Positions 50,552 to 59,865 of a DNA stretch of 64,000 bases are shown piece by piece. The DNA is from Chitinophagaceae bacterium. GTDB lineage: Bacteria > Bacteroidota > Bacteroidia > Chitinophagales > Chitinophagaceae. Location: contig JAEUVO010000027.1 in the NCBI GenBank assembly GCA_016786885.1, positions 1 to 64,000 of the forward strand, in the 5' to 3' direction. Below the pieces are notes generated by a model. That model worked only from the letters and a program-made list of their open reading frames with translations, was not told the DNA's origin and did not search any database. How positions within the stretch are numbered: position 1 is the first letter of the stretch; each line of letters starts with the position of its first letter. A program made the translations under genes and the position numbers.

Positions 50552-51370
50552 TTACACAAACAGATCATTATACAACTGTGCTCCCGGCACCACCGAATAA
50601 GTTGAAAGATCAGTAATACCTTCTTTGGCCAGTACCTGTTCATCAATAAACAGATTACCGGTACATGAAGTTGAAGTTTGGCGTAAAATATAATAAGCGG
50701 CGTCAGCCAAAATATCCGGTGTACGGCTCATATTGGCCAGCATGGCTCCACCCAACAAATTTCTTACAGCGGCCGTGTCAATAGTTGTTCTTGGCCACAA
50801 AGCATTGGCAGCTATCCTGTCTTTTGCCAATTCCTTAGCCCAGCCTATAGTCATCATGCTCATATTATATTTCGTTATGGTATAGGCCACATGCTTTTCA
50901 AACCACTTTGGATCAAGATTGATAGGTGGTGACAAAGTGAGTATATGCGGGTTCGCTGATTTTTTTAGATGCGGAATACAGGCTTTGGTTACAAAAAATG
51001 TTCCCCGCACATTAATATCATGCATCAGGTCAAAACGTTTGGGTTCCGTTTGTTCTGTCGTAGTTAAAGAAATCGCAGAAGCATTATTTACCAATATATC
51101 TATTCCTCCAAAAGTTGCAACGGTTTTGTCAATCACATTTTGAACCTGGTCTTCAAAGCGGATATCACATTGCACGGCCAATGCTTTACCCCCTGCTGCT
51201 TCTATTTCTGCAGCGGCTGAAAAAATAGTACCTCCAAGTTTGGCATTCTCTTCCACACTTTTTGCAGCAATTACAATATTGGCTCCTTCCTTAGCTAATC
51301 GCAACGCAATTGCTTTCCCAATACCACGGGTGGCACCAGTGATGATAGCGGTTTTATTCGTAAATGACAT
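50552..51370 (-). CDS. Short-chain dehydrogenase/reductase (HSDL2-like)
   Basis: 272 residues. Rossmann fold with the cofactor motif TGATRGIGKAIALRLA (residues ~11-25); QCDIRFEDQV; NNASAISL; and the catalytic Tyr-x-x-x-Lys as AYTITKYNM. The insert GGTIFSAAAEIEAAGGKALA after strand 2 and the LSPPINLDPKWFEKHVAYTITKYNMSM block are typical of the HSDL2-type subgroup linked to lipid metabolism. NADP is the probable cofactor. It is preceded on the same strand by an aldo/keto reductase gene 11 nt upstream, so the two redox enzymes form an operon. Confidence 0.9.
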   Translation of the reverse strand: MSFTNKTAIITGATRGIGKAIALRLAKEGANIVIAAKSVEENAKLGGTIFSAAAEIEAAGGKALAVQCDIRFEDQVQNVIDKTVATFGGIDILVNNASAISLTTTEQTEPKRFDLMHDINVRGTFFVTKACIPHLKKSANPHILTLSPPINLDPKWFEKHVAYTITKYNMSMMTIGWAKELAKDRIAANALWPRTTIDTAAVRNLLGGAMLANMSRTPDILADAAYYILRQTSTSCTGNLFIDEQVLAKEGITDLSTYSVVPGAQLYNDLFV

Positions 51371-51381
51371 GTATTGATATT

Positions 51382-52371
51382 TTAGTGTTCTGGTAAAACA
51401 GGTTTGGTTTGCACAATATCTTCAATTTTCTGCATCACTTCTTCACTCAGTTTTGGCAAAACTTCCAGTGCTTTCAGGTTTTGCAGTAATTGCTCTTTTT
51501 TGGTAGCTCCGAGTATCGCAGTTGTTACGTTAGGGTTCTTTATACACCAGGCAATGCTCAGTTCTGCCTGTGAAATGCTGAGTTCTTTTGCCAAATCACC
51601 AAGTTTTTTAACCTTACTCAGTAAGTCATCCTTTAGCCAACGATCTTTCAGCCAGTCAAATCCAGTAAGGCCAAAGCGACTTCCTTCAGGAATACCATCA
51701 TTATATTTACCACTTAGTAACCCGGAAGCTAGGGGACTCCAGATAGTAGTTCCCAGTCCAACAGTTTTGAAAACCACTAAGAACTCATTTTCCATTTTAT
51801 TTCTCTCCAGCAAATTATACTGTGGCTGCTCCATAGAGGGGCCAATCAATCCATATTGTTGTGCAACCCTGTGTGCTTCCATAACCTCTACCCCGCTCCA
51901 TTCACTGGTGCCCCAATATAAAATCTTTCCTTGTTGTATAAGGTTGTGCATCGTCCATACTACTTCCTCGATCGGCACTTTCTTATCAGGACGGTGGCAG
52001 AAATATAAATCAAGATAATCTGTTTGCAGTCTTTGTAATGCTTCGTGACAAGCCTCCACAATATGTTTCCGGCTTAAACCAAGCTGGTTAGGTTTGTTTT
52101 CCTTGCCTCTCCACCCCCAAAATACTTTTGAAGAAACAGTGTAGGAAGTCCTGTCCCAGTTTTTCTTTTTTAATACACGACCCATCATCTTCTCACTTTC
52201 ACCCAAAGCATATACTTCGGCATTATCAAAAAAATTTACTCCCTGATCATAAGCTATCCCCATCAGTTCATCTGCCACACTATCATCTATTTGTTTATGA
52301 AAGCTTACCCAACTGCCAAAAGACAGCACACTTAGCTGTAAGCCTGTTTTACCCATATAACGATATTCCAT
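51382..52371 (-). CDS. Aldo/keto reductase (Kv-beta/YghZ-like)
   Basis: 329 residues, a TIM-barrel NADPH-dependent reductase. MEYRYMGKTGLQLSVLSFGSWVSF opens the barrel. The catalytic Asp is in NFFDNAEVYALGESE (the Asp-Tyr pair of the tetrad), Lys in SSKVFWG, and His in FCHRPDKKVPIEEVV. EQPQYNLLERNKMENEF and the C-terminal LGATKKEQLLQNLKAL complete the family pattern. It is closest to the Kv-channel-beta-like subfamily that reduces aldehydes such as methylglyoxal. First gene of a two-gene operon with the SDR gene. Confidence 0.92.
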   Translation of the reverse strand: MEYRYMGKTGLQLSVLSFGSWVSFHKQIDDSVADELMGIAYDQGVNFFDNAEVYALGESEKMMGRVLKKKNWDRTSYTVSSKVFWGWRGKENKPNQLGLSRKHIVEACHEALQRLQTDYLDLYFCHRPDKKVPIEEVVWTMHNLIQQGKILYWGTSEWSGVEVMEAHRVAQQYGLIGPSMEQPQYNLLERNKMENEFLVVFKTVGLGTTIWSPLASGLLSGKYNDGIPEGSRFGLTGFDWLKDRWLKDDLLSKVKKLGDLAKELSISQAELSIAWCIKNPNVTTAILGATKKEQLLQNLKALEVLPKLSEEVMQKIEDIVQTKPVLPEH

Positions 52372-52456
52372 ATATTCTATTCTGAATTTTAATAGACGTT
52401 GAACTCAACAACCGAAGTTAAGCGAAGTTAATAACAGAACTGTGCCGTTATTGTTG

Positions 52457-53035
52457 TTATTCCGGAAAACCGTTTTGTGAAACTTTCATATTGCCGGTAG
52501 ATTCCTTGAACATGATCCTGTTAAGATCCTGTGTGGCTTCCAGGCCTTTTCCTCCATAAATGTTTTTTCCAATACCATGATAAGTGGCATACTTATCTGT
52601 ATAAAACATTCGGGTGGTTTGGTCCCACCAAAGATCTGGTGACCTGAGGGTATCACCTTTCAACGTAATAACCACTACACTATCCCGCAAATACACTTTG
52701 TTCAGGTTCTCATAATAGATACCATATTTACTATCCAGCCAGGTTTCTAATTTGGTACTATCATCATAAAAATCACAATGCAGTTTTTTGGGAAACTCGA
52801 CAGATATAGTATCTCCTGCCATCCTTATCATTAATGGAGCCGTCAGTTTTGCTTTTAATTTCCCGTCCTGGCTCAGGTAACTTTCAATATTGGTGGCCTC
52901 TTCTTTTAATACCACCCTTTTTGTCCAGTCTTGCAATACTTTATCATCATTTTCGCAGGCCATAATAAAAAAACAGCCTGTAATGATATAGGCTGTTTTT
53001 ACAAATGTTTTATATGAGAATGACATGCAAGACAT
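52457..53035 (-). CDS. lptC: LptC-like lipopolysaccharide export protein
   Basis: 192 residues with a lipoprotein-type signal (FIMAC) after a basic N-terminus; either of two nearby Met codons could start it. The LptC beta-jellyroll is visible: VLKEEATNIESYLSQDGKLKAKLTAPLMIRMA, TISVEFPKKLHCDFYDDS, SKYGIYYENLNKVYLRDSVVVITLKGDTLRSPDLWWDQTTRMFYTDKYATYHGIGKNIYGGKGLEATQDL. It bridges LPS transfer from the LptBFG transporter to LptA. It follows the outer-membrane protein and coaX genes, a gene order common in Bacteroidota. Confidence 0.9.
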   Translation of the reverse strand: MSCMSFSYKTFVKTAYIITGCFFIMACENDDKVLQDWTKRVVLKEEATNIESYLSQDGKLKAKLTAPLMIRMAGDTISVEFPKKLHCDFYDDSTKLETWLDSKYGIYYENLNKVYLRDSVVVITLKGDTLRSPDLWWDQTTRMFYTDKYATYHGIGKNIYGGKGLEATQDLNRIMFKESTGNMKVSQNGFPE

Positions 53036-53076
53036 ACAGATAATCTTGTTAAGCCTTTTGTGAAGGCCTGAAAAAC

Positions 53077-54495
53077 TTAATCGTATTTCCGTTTTACAAA
53101 CCAGATATCGCTGAGCGAAAACCCGAGAGAGAACCTGAACAGATTTTCCCTGAGGATATTATCATCATTTCCTCTTTTCATATACTCAAAAGCCATATTG
53201 ATAAAGGTGACCTGGTTAGGTGCCTGCCGGCTGATGCCTATTGGTAATCCCAATCCAAAGCTTCCGCCAAATTGAGGCAGCTTCTTACCCACTTTTACAT
53301 AATCAGGTCCGGTGATGAAACCAAAACGATAGGCTATATTGCTGAAATAGTTTCTCTTGGGAACAGGACTAATTTGTGCGCCTACCCTTAGTTCCCATTT
53401 ATTCTGTACAGAATCTGATTGTCCGTAAAAACGATAGTTATCCCAGTTTTGCTTATTAAAATCAATCCCCAGCATCCAGCCTCCTTCTTTATTAGGTACT
53501 GCAAATTTTTGCAGCATGAATCCAACCGTATATGAAGATGGTAATTCCACTTTTCCTTTCAAGTCCCGCAGATCAGAAACGCTGTCTAATCTTACATTAC
53601 CAAGATTATCATCATACACATAAGTTTCTCTTAACCTGTCCTGAGAGCCATTCAATTTTTGCGCCCAGTTGCCATAAGCACCAAGGGTAAGCATCATTTT
53701 TTCTGTTAAGGGAAGCCTGTATTGAACACCGGCATTAAAATATAAATTACCGTAATTGGTTCTTGTTTCATAGTTGGTCTTATAGTATTCTACCGTATCG
53801 TTTATTAATACCCTTCTTGTACTATAATCTTTTTCACCAAAGAGATATCCGCCGTTGAATCCAATACTGAGTTTTTCTTCCAGCCCTTTCTTTTCTCTCC
53901 TGAACAAGCTGAATCCAGTACCTATTGAAGCGAGATAAGAACCACCATCGCCTTCAAACAAAGTGCTTGCATTTTCAATAGGCAAACCAGTAGTAGGGTC
54001 TTTTAGTACTTCATTACGGATGATCTTGTAACTAATTCTTGAAACCGGCCTCAACCCAAAACTTAATCCCCAGTTCTGCTTCAGTGGTACACCCACCTGC
54101 ACATAAGAAAACAATGCATTACTGGTAGTAAACTTTTGCGCTACAGAAGGTTCTTTGAGTGTTCGGTTTTCAAAATTTAATCCGAGATCCAAAACGGCTC
54201 TTCCCGAACTTAATTTTTTTGATTTCTTCTCCCGGTAGGCCTGGAAAGAAGAATAAGAGGCCGGGTTATTGAAATTAATAGCCATATGATCAATATAGCC
54301 GGCTGAAACGCCGGCCATACCACGGTTGACAATATTGGTAGAAGGAACAATATCTCCTATCCCATAACGGGAATAAGGGGAGTTATCCTGTGAAAAAACA
54401 GGGGAAACAGCAGTCAGGATCAAAACCACAAACGTCCACTTTTTGCCGTGTAACGTCTTGATTTTCTTAGGGGTTATTAACTTCGCTAATTGCAT
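53077..54495 (-). CDS. Outer-membrane protein (FadL-like/hypothetical)
   Basis: 472 residues. After a basic N-terminus the signal peptide runs WTFVVLILTAVSPVFSQ, then DNSPYSRYGIGDIVPSTNIVNRGMAGVSAGY, a sequence highly conserved in Bacteroidota next to coaX/lptC. The remainder is a 12-16-stranded barrel pattern (ALFSYVQVGVPLKQNWGLSFGLRPVSRISYKI, LYFNAGVQYRLPLTEKMMLTLGAYGNW, NYFSNIAYRFGFITGPDYV), ending FRFSLGFSLSDIWFVKRKYD. A FadL-type transporter or an Lpt-related role is possible. Its start overlaps the coaX stop by 29 nt. Confidence 0.8.
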   Translation of the reverse strand: MQLAKLITPKKIKTLHGKKWTFVVLILTAVSPVFSQDNSPYSRYGIGDIVPSTNIVNRGMAGVSAGYIDHMAINFNNPASYSSFQAYREKKSKKLSSGRAVLDLGLNFENRTLKEPSVAQKFTTSNALFSYVQVGVPLKQNWGLSFGLRPVSRISYKIIRNEVLKDPTTGLPIENASTLFEGDGGSYLASIGTGFSLFRREKKGLEEKLSIGFNGGYLFGEKDYSTRRVLINDTVEYYKTNYETRTNYGNLYFNAGVQYRLPLTEKMMLTLGAYGNWAQKLNGSQDRLRETYVYDDNLGNVRLDSVSDLRDLKGKVELPSSYTVGFMLQKFAVPNKEGGWMLGIDFNKQNWDNYRFYGQSDSVQNKWELRVGAQISPVPKRNYFSNIAYRFGFITGPDYVKVGKKLPQFGGSFGLGLPIGISRQAPNQVTFINMAFEYMKRGNDDNILRENLFRFSLGFSLSDIWFVKRKYD

Positions 54496-55195
54496 ACAGA
54501 CCTTTAAATATTAAATCAGGGTCTGCAAATATCTTGTTTTTAAGGTGTGAAGCCAAATAGACTATATCACCCCCGGTTAAAAGGACGTTAATGTTCCGGT
54601 ATTTCTCCCGGTACAATTCAATAAACCCATCCATTTCCTTAGCCATGCCTAATATTACTCCAGAGAGAATATTGGTCGTTGTATCATAGCCAATAAGAGG
54701 CACATTGCTGTCAGCCTTTACTAAAGGAAGTTTGGCAGTGTAATAATTCAGCGACTTTAACCTCATTTCCAGGCCGGGGGAGATTGCCCCTCCTACAAAT
54801 TCATGGTATTTATTAATGAAATTGTAGGTAATACAAGAGCCCATCCCAATCACCAGGTTATTATAAGTGGGATAATAATGAACCGCAGCCGCAGACAAGG
54901 CCAGCCGGTCTGCACCAATCGTTTCTGGTTTGCCTACCGGTGTGGTAAAAGCTACTTTGGTGAAATGACTTAATTTATGAAATGCCGTGGCTGCTGACAA
55001 TACTGCCTCCACCTCAGGATCATGATCAATCACTGAAGAAAGAATGGACTTAGCAGGCTTAAATGTATGAAGCATTGATTGAATGGTTGACACCTGGCCA
55101 TCTGCTAATACAATTGCCTCTTTCATTTCTGCCTCATGAAAAACAGCTACTTTTTTCCGGGTATTCCCAAAATCAAAGCAAAGTGTGATCGACAT
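54467..55195 (-). CDS. coaX: Type III pantothenate kinase
   Basis: 242 residues; phosphorylates pantothenate in the first step of CoA synthesis. ASKHA-fold motifs: CFDFGNTRKKVAVF (phosphate-1), TTPVGKPETIGADRLALSAAAVHYYP, NLVIGMGSCITYNFINKYHEFVGGAISPGLEMRLKSL (phosphate-2 and substrate region) and VLLTGGDIVYLASHL (adenosine). Length is that of normal CoaX. A TAACTTTG box (55197-55204, minus strand) is directly before the ATG, which is unusually close. Confidence 0.95.
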   Translation of the reverse strand: MSITLCFDFGNTRKKVAVFHEAEMKEAIVLADGQVSTIQSMLHTFKPAKSILSSVIDHDPEVEAVLSAATAFHKLSHFTKVAFTTPVGKPETIGADRLALSAAAVHYYPTYNNLVIGMGSCITYNFINKYHEFVGGAISPGLEMRLKSLNYYTAKLPLVKADSNVPLIGYDTTTNILSGVILGMAKEMDGFIELYREKYRNINVLLTGGDIVYLASHLKNKIFADPDLIFKGLYAISEVNNP

Positions 55196-55196
55196 G

Positions 55197-55204
55197 CAAA
55201 GTTA
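55197..55204 (-). promoter_or_regulatory. -7 box touching the coaX start codon
   Basis: Minus-strand TAACTTTG then C then ATG; leaderless transcription or a downstream start would be needed if used. Confidence 0.35.
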
Positions 55205-55282
55205 TTATGGCAATAAAAATAGGACTTTACACGAAATGAAGTTTACAGGTAGTATGATATAGGGATTACTAACAGATATTAA

Positions 55283-56083
55283 TTATATAAGTACCATCTC
55301 CGGTATGAAGAACTCCATTGCCGCTTCAGAAGTATAATAAAACCCACCCATGAGCATTTTTATTTTTTTATCCAGCCATACCCGGCAAATATGATGCACA
55401 TGGATATTATCCTTGGCCAGTGTTATTTCCTTTCTTACAGGTGTGGAAACAGAATCGAAAATTTTCTCCACTTCTTTTCTGCTGACAAAAAGACGTTTCC
55501 AGTCTGCTATAACCATCGATTGAGGATCAATTTTAGCTCTCAGTTTGTTAGGTAATAACCTTAATAAAAATCTTTTAATTTTTTTTCTCATCCAGACATG
55601 CTCTGTATCCACAAATGACTCTGCATCCACCAATGTGAAGAAAAGGAACCCACCCGGGTTCAGACTGGCAATCATTTTTTCAAGGACTTCCTTATTAAAC
55701 ACACAGTATTCACCAAGGGTTCCTATTGAATAAATAAAGTCATACTTTTCATCGGGGTTGAACTCCTCCAGACTGGAATGGACCAATGTAGTAACAGGCT
55801 GCAGTTCCGGATTTGACTTAACAAATTCATCCGCTATGGCCAGCATATCTTTTGAAATATCCACCCCCACCAATTTCTTCACATTATTCAGGTATAAAAA
55901 ATATCTCCCTGTTCCACAGCCCAATTCCAATACCGACACTTTTCCTCCTGTATGAGAACAGCCTGCTGCAAGATTTTCAAGATACACTTTATGGTTATTG
56001 CCATCGGGTACTGAAGTGGGATACATCTTAGCTATCTTCCCGGAGAAAAATCTTTTTGCCTGATAATTAGATAATTTCGTCAT
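55283..56083 (-). CDS. Class I SAM-dependent methyltransferase
   Basis: 266 residues with a class I Rossmann-like methyltransferase fold. Motif I is VLELGCGTGRYFLYL (residues ~51-65), followed by LVGVDISKDMLAIAD, KYDFIYSIGTLGEYC (motif III/IV) and LNPGGFLFFTLVDAESF. The C-terminal half is unusual (WMRKKIKRFLLRLLPNKLRAK, then VHHICRVWLDKKIKMLMGGFYYTSEA) and may bind the acceptor. Substrate unknown; the nearby envelope glycan genes make a lipid or sugar acceptor conceivable. It is a single gene with AT-rich DNA on both sides. Confidence 0.88.
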   Translation of the reverse strand: MTKLSNYQAKRFFSGKIAKMYPTSVPDGNNHKVYLENLAAGCSHTGGKVSVLELGCGTGRYFLYLNNVKKLVGVDISKDMLAIADEFVKSNPELQPVTTLVHSSLEEFNPDEKYDFIYSIGTLGEYCVFNKEVLEKMIASLNPGGFLFFTLVDAESFVDTEHVWMRKKIKRFLLRLLPNKLRAKIDPQSMVIADWKRLFVSRKEVEKIFDSVSTPVRKEITLAKDNIHVHHICRVWLDKKIKMLMGGFYYTSEAAMEFFIPEMVLI

Positions 56084-56207
56084 GTGGTGATTTTAAAGAA
56101 CCTACAAGATATTTTCTAATACCCAGACTTTCAAATTAATAAAATAATTTTCGCTTAAAGTCTAAAAAACATTGTTTGCATTCCTGCAAGCCAGCCGTTT
56201 ACAAAAA

Positions 56208-56843
56208 TCACCAGTCAAACCCACTTAGGTTTTTAAAATGACCATTTAGTTTAATTTTTTCCTTTAACTGCTCCATCCCGGCCAGCATTGGAATGGCTTT
56301 TATCAAATGACGCTTCAGGTATTCCTGCCTTTGCCTTTCATCGAATAATCCCAGCAACTCATATTCTTCTTCCAGCGAAAGCCCTATATGGTGCGCCACA
56401 TCATACGATTTTATTTTATCATCCCCTTTTATAAAATCCTTGCTTACTTTAAGCAACTGGTGCAACTCACGGATACCACTCATTACTTTCCTCATTACTT
56501 CAGGATTACCAGATTCATAGTTATCCGGGTATGTTACAATAGCGCCGCTGTACAATTTATCCGGCACTTCCTTTATTACTTCCAGTATGCGAAAAATTTT
56601 TATACCCTTTGTTTTGATATCCATTTCTCCATTCTCATGTATCTTGGTTAGTTCTGAAATTTCCACCAGTGACCCGTATTCCTGCAGCCTGCTGTCAATA
56701 ATGGTAGGAATTCCAAAAGGCCGCTTAGCTGTATTACATTCGCTGATCAGTTGTTTATACCTTGGCTCAAAAATGTGAAGGTTCAGGTTTTCTCCCGGAT
56801 AAACCACGATACCGAGTGGAAATATGGGAACGAAATTGGTCAT
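56208..56843 (-). CDS. LON N-terminal substrate-binding domain protein
   Basis: 211 residues of the stand-alone Lon N-domain type. MTNFVPIFPLGIVVYPGENLNLHIFEPRYKQLISEC is the characteristic opening, followed by PFGIPTIIDSRLQEYGSLVEISELTKIHENGEMDIKTKGIKIFRILEV and a helical C-terminal part (YDVAHHIGLSLEEEYELLGLFDERQRQEYLKRHL). There is no ATPase or protease domain, so this is not Lon itself. The family is common in bacteria and its function is not settled; protein-substrate binding is assumed. It is 48 nt downstream of nothing else on its strand and is probably monocistronic. Confidence 0.9.
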   Translation of the reverse strand: MTNFVPIFPLGIVVYPGENLNLHIFEPRYKQLISECNTAKRPFGIPTIIDSRLQEYGSLVEISELTKIHENGEMDIKTKGIKIFRILEVIKEVPDKLYSGAIVTYPDNYESGNPEVMRKVMSGIRELHQLLKVSKDFIKGDDKIKSYDVAHHIGLSLEEEYELLGLFDERQRQEYLKRHLIKAIPMLAGMEQLKEKIKLNGHFKNLSGFDW

Positions 56844-56891
56844 ACTAATACAAATACGTTGTTGAAGTACGAATTTCAGGAATTTATTGCG

Positions 56892-57653
56892 TCATTCCTT
56901 ACCCATCTGTTGCAGTTCTTTTAGTCTTGCGTATTTCAGAAAAGTGTACCATGCTGTCATCCTGGCGCAAACATAGCCTGCATACCCATCGAGAAAGCCA
57001 CGTTTTAGTATATAATAATTAAAAAATGTAAACCCGGGAGATAGTCTTAGCTTGAACCACGATGCTTTTTTCCCCTGGATATAATACTTTTCTGCATTCA
57101 GCATGGCATACTTCACCATTTTTACCGCATAATCAGGAAGATCCTTCATTGTCTGGTGCAGTACATATCCTTTCAGTTTTTTTATGGTCACTCCCGCAGG
57201 CAATACTAATTGCTCATGCACAGCTGCATCATCCCAGTGAACAATTTTTTTATTGAAAAAACGGATATGGTGGTCGGCCCCCCACTCTCCATACTTCAAG
57301 TACTGATTGCCCAGAAAATTTTTGAAAAGAATGTCATACACTATTGCATCATTCTCCGGTTTCCATTGTAATAATGATTGTTTCAGTTCTTCATCAATGC
57401 CTTCATCTGCATCCAGGCTGAGTATCCAATCATTCTTTGCCAGGTTATTTGCTTTGGTCTTCGTTTTACCAAATCCCTCCCAGCTTCCTTCATGAAGTTG
57501 TACATTGAATTGCTTTACTACTTGCTGGGTTCCATCCGTACTGCCATTATCGTACACAACAATATCCTCTGTAAGACCTTGCAGGCTTTGCAATGTTTTG
57601 GCAATTGCAAAAGCTTCGTTGCGACAAATAATAACAATGGAAAACTCAGCCAT
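56892..57653 (-). CDS. Family 2 glycosyltransferase (LPS core-type)
   Basis: 253 residues, GT-A fold. FSIVIICRNEAFAIAKTLQSLQGLTEDIVVYDNGSTDGTQQV opens the nucleotide-binding domain; WILSLDADEGIDEELKQ provides the DxD-type motif; and DHHIRFFNKKIVHWDDAAVHEQLVLP resembles WaaE/KdtX-type core transferases. The C-terminus is hydrophobic/aromatic (LSPGFTFFNYYILKRGFLDGYAGYVCARMTAWYTFLKYARL), suggesting membrane association. It lies 22 nt after the O-antigen-ligase-like gene, so the pair likely form one LPS operon. Confidence 0.9.
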   Translation of the reverse strand: MAEFSIVIICRNEAFAIAKTLQSLQGLTEDIVVYDNGSTDGTQQVVKQFNVQLHEGSWEGFGKTKTKANNLAKNDWILSLDADEGIDEELKQSLLQWKPENDAIVYDILFKNFLGNQYLKYGEWGADHHIRFFNKKIVHWDDAAVHEQLVLPAGVTIKKLKGYVLHQTMKDLPDYAVKMVKYAMLNAEKYYIQGKKASWFKLRLSPGFTFFNYYILKRGFLDGYAGYVCARMTAWYTFLKYARLKELQQMGKE

Positions 57654-57675
57654 AATTTCGCAAAGATTACACCTT

Positions 57676-58932
57676 TTATTGTTTTAACCACTTCCACCAC
57701 CATAAAACAATAAACGACCAGGCGAATACACCAAACTGTACTTCCAGTCCGATATCAAATAAAAAACTGAAAGCGGATGTTCCGTTCATCAGGTACCAAA
57801 GCAGTTTTTCCTTTACCTGAACAAAAAAGGGTATGAACATAACAATAGTAAAAATAAGAAGGCCCGGAATTCCACTACCGGCGCCATGCATCATCCATTC
57901 ACTTCCCGGGTATATTTTATCCTCTTCAGTCATTTGTGGATAATTCAATTCATACCATTTTTTTGCTTCTGCCAATATATCACCAAACCCTGCTCCGGCC
58001 ACCGGGTTATCTTTTGTTATTTCCCACCCGGCCCTGACAGATATTACCCGGATGGCATCATTACCCCCGGGCAGGTAATGAGCCTTTTTAAAATATTCAA
58101 AATCATAGTTGATGTACTTCAGCCTGTTTTGAAATGTTGGAATAAAGAAATATGCAATTAAGGGCAATACAATCAGCAGCACAAGTAATGAAATGCTATA
58201 CCTCCAGTTAATTTTTTTTATTATTAGCCAAATTGCTGAAACAAGAAGTATTAAATATAATGAAACCAGGCCTGTTCGAACAGCCAGGATATGTAAAAAA
58301 ACTACCAGCCAGCCAGTCACTATCATCAAAACAACAGAAATAGTTTTTTTCTCTTTTTGCTTTTTTATGGCAAGCCATCCGGCGAGCAAAATTGCCACAC
58401 TTAACAACCAGCTAAATCTTACCCTGTCATTTTCCAATGGTGTAAGGATGCTTTTAGCCTTCAGGTATCCTTCGTTCACTTCATTTGCATGCTGCAGGTA
58501 ATGATACATGCACCATAGCGTACCTGTTGTAATGAGAGCAATGAAAATATAAGCCAGTAACTCTCCTTGTTTTTTTGTAATAACAATTGGTCCAGCAAAC
58601 GCCAACGGCAAAAAAAGCAAAGGGAGTTTTATGCGGATAATGTCCAGCCATTGCTGTTTATCGTCGCACCACAACCCGGATAAAAGAGGAATGATCAATA
58701 ACAAACTCATTCCCCACAGCAAAGGAATCTGAAGAAATGTACGCAGTTGTTTTTTCAACCCGGAATGAGAAAAAGATACCAGTATAAATACCATCATACT
58801 TACAGAAAGAAGAGAACGGGAAACAAACAGTGCTGTCATCATTATGATGATCAATATAAAAATGATGGTATTTCTCCCTTCATTCTGTAATTTATTCAGC
58901 ATACTTTTGTAAACGTACAACATCCGGTTCAT
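57676..58932 (-). CDS. O-antigen ligase/polymerase family membrane protein
   Basis: 418 residues with about 11-12 hydrophobic helices. The Wzy/WaaL family signature is the large loop between late helices: GGNDAIRVISVRAGWEITKDNPVAGAGFGDILAEAKKWYELNYP, followed by WMMHGAGSGIPGLLIFTIVMFIPFF. Such enzymes transfer or polymerise glycan on lipid carriers at the periplasmic face. The start could be 58932 or the internal ATG at 58902. Its 5' end is only 3 nt from the divergent meaB start. The downstream LPS-type glycosyltransferase supports a surface-glycan role. Confidence 0.88.
   Translation of the reverse strand: MNRMLYVYKSMLNKLQNEGRNTIIFILIIIMMTALFVSRSLLSVSMMVFILVSFSHSGLKKQLRTFLQIPLLWGMSLLLIIPLLSGLWCDDKQQWLDIIRIKLPLLFLPLAFAGPIVITKKQGELLAYIFIALITTGTLWCMYHYLQHANEVNEGYLKAKSILTPLENDRVRFSWLLSVAILLAGWLAIKKQKEKKTISVVLMIVTGWLVVFLHILAVRTGLVSLYLILLVSAIWLIIKKINWRYSISLLVLLIVLPLIAYFFIPTFQNRLKYINYDFEYFKKAHYLPGGNDAIRVISVRAGWEITKDNPVAGAGFGDILAEAKKWYELNYPQMTEEDKIYPGSEWMMHGAGSGIPGLLIFTIVMFIPFFVQVKEKLLWYLMNGTSAFSFLFDIGLEVQFGVFAWSFIVLWWWKWLKQ
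58902..58909 (+). promoter_or_regulatory. -7 box for meaB inside the 5' end of the divergent gene
   Basis: TACTTTTG, 26 nt before the meaB ATG (58936). It lies inside the opposite-strand open frame unless that gene starts at 58902. Confidence 0.45.
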
Positions 58933-58935
58933 TCT

Positions 58936-59832
58936 ATGTGGCAGGAATTATTAAAACAGGTTCAGCAAGGTAATATCAAAGCATTGGCCCGCAGCATTTC
59001 ACTGGTAGAGAATGAGTATCCCGGGTATGAAATATTGCTTCAGTCTCTTCCTGCCACTACGGCCAAGATAATAGGCATCACAGGGCCTCCCGGTGCTGGT
59101 AAAAGCACTTTAGTTGATTCACTGATCGGCTTATTGGTAAATAGTGGTAAGAAAATTGCGGTACTGTGTGTTGATCCTTCCTCGCCATTTAATCATGGTG
59201 CTTTATTAGGCGACAGGATCCGGATGAATGACTGGTATGTACATCCAAATGTATTCATTCGTTCGCTGGCCACCAGGGGTTCGATGGGTGGTTTGCATCC
59301 GAAGATCATTGAAATAACTGATCTGCTGAAAGCATTTCAGTTCGATCACATTCTTATAGAAACAGTGGGAGTTGGTCAGAGTGAAGTGGAAATTGTCGGC
59401 CTGGCTGATGTAACGGCCGTAGTAGTAGTGCCAGAAGCAGGCGATGAAGTGCAGACAATGAAAGCCGGCCTGATGGAAATTGCCGATGTGTTTGTTGTAA
59501 ATAAAGCTGATCGTCCTGATGCAGATCTGTTTGTAAAAAATTTAAGATTAATGCTGGCCCCTTCTTTTAGCAAACATTATAATGAAGTGCCGATAGTAAA
59601 AACAGTGGCTTTACAAAAAGAAGGTATTAATGAATTGCTGGATATTATTCTTAATCTCCTGCAAAAAGCACACCTGAATGATAAAACATTCTGGTTGCTG
59701 GCAGAAAAAGCATTCTACCTTATCGAACAAAAGAGAATGAAAGACATTAATAAGGGGCAATTAAAAAAGGAAATAGAAGATTGCTTTAAAAAAGGCAGTT
59801 TTAATCTTTATAAATTCATATCGGACAAATAA
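58936..59832 (+). CDS. meaB: Methylmalonyl-CoA mutase-associated GTPase MeaB
   Basis: 298 residues, a G3E-family P-loop GTPase that guards and loads adenosylcobalamin on methylmalonyl-CoA mutase. Motifs: IGITGPPGAGKSTLVDSL (Walker A, ~47-64), VDPSSPFNHGALLGDRIRM (switch-like), the VFIRSLATRGSMGGL block, ILIETVGVGQSEVEIVGLADVTAVVVVPEAGDEVQ (Walker B region) and VFVNKADRPDAD seen as FVVNKADRPDAD. The mutase genes are not in the window. Confidence 0.95.
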   Translation: MWQELLKQVQQGNIKALARSISLVENEYPGYEILLQSLPATTAKIIGITGPPGAGKSTLVDSLIGLLVNSGKKIAVLCVDPSSPFNHGALLGDRIRMNDWYVHPNVFIRSLATRGSMGGLHPKIIEITDLLKAFQFDHILIETVGVGQSEVEIVGLADVTAVVVVPEAGDEVQTMKAGLMEIADVFVVNKADRPDADLFVKNLRLMLAPSFSKHYNEVPIVKTVALQKEGINELLDIILNLLQKAHLNDKTFWLLAEKAFYLIEQKRMKDINKGQLKKEIEDCFKKGSFNLYKFISDK

Positions 59833-59865
59833 CCGGTTACCAGTTAAACTTCAAAGTCTGATAAC

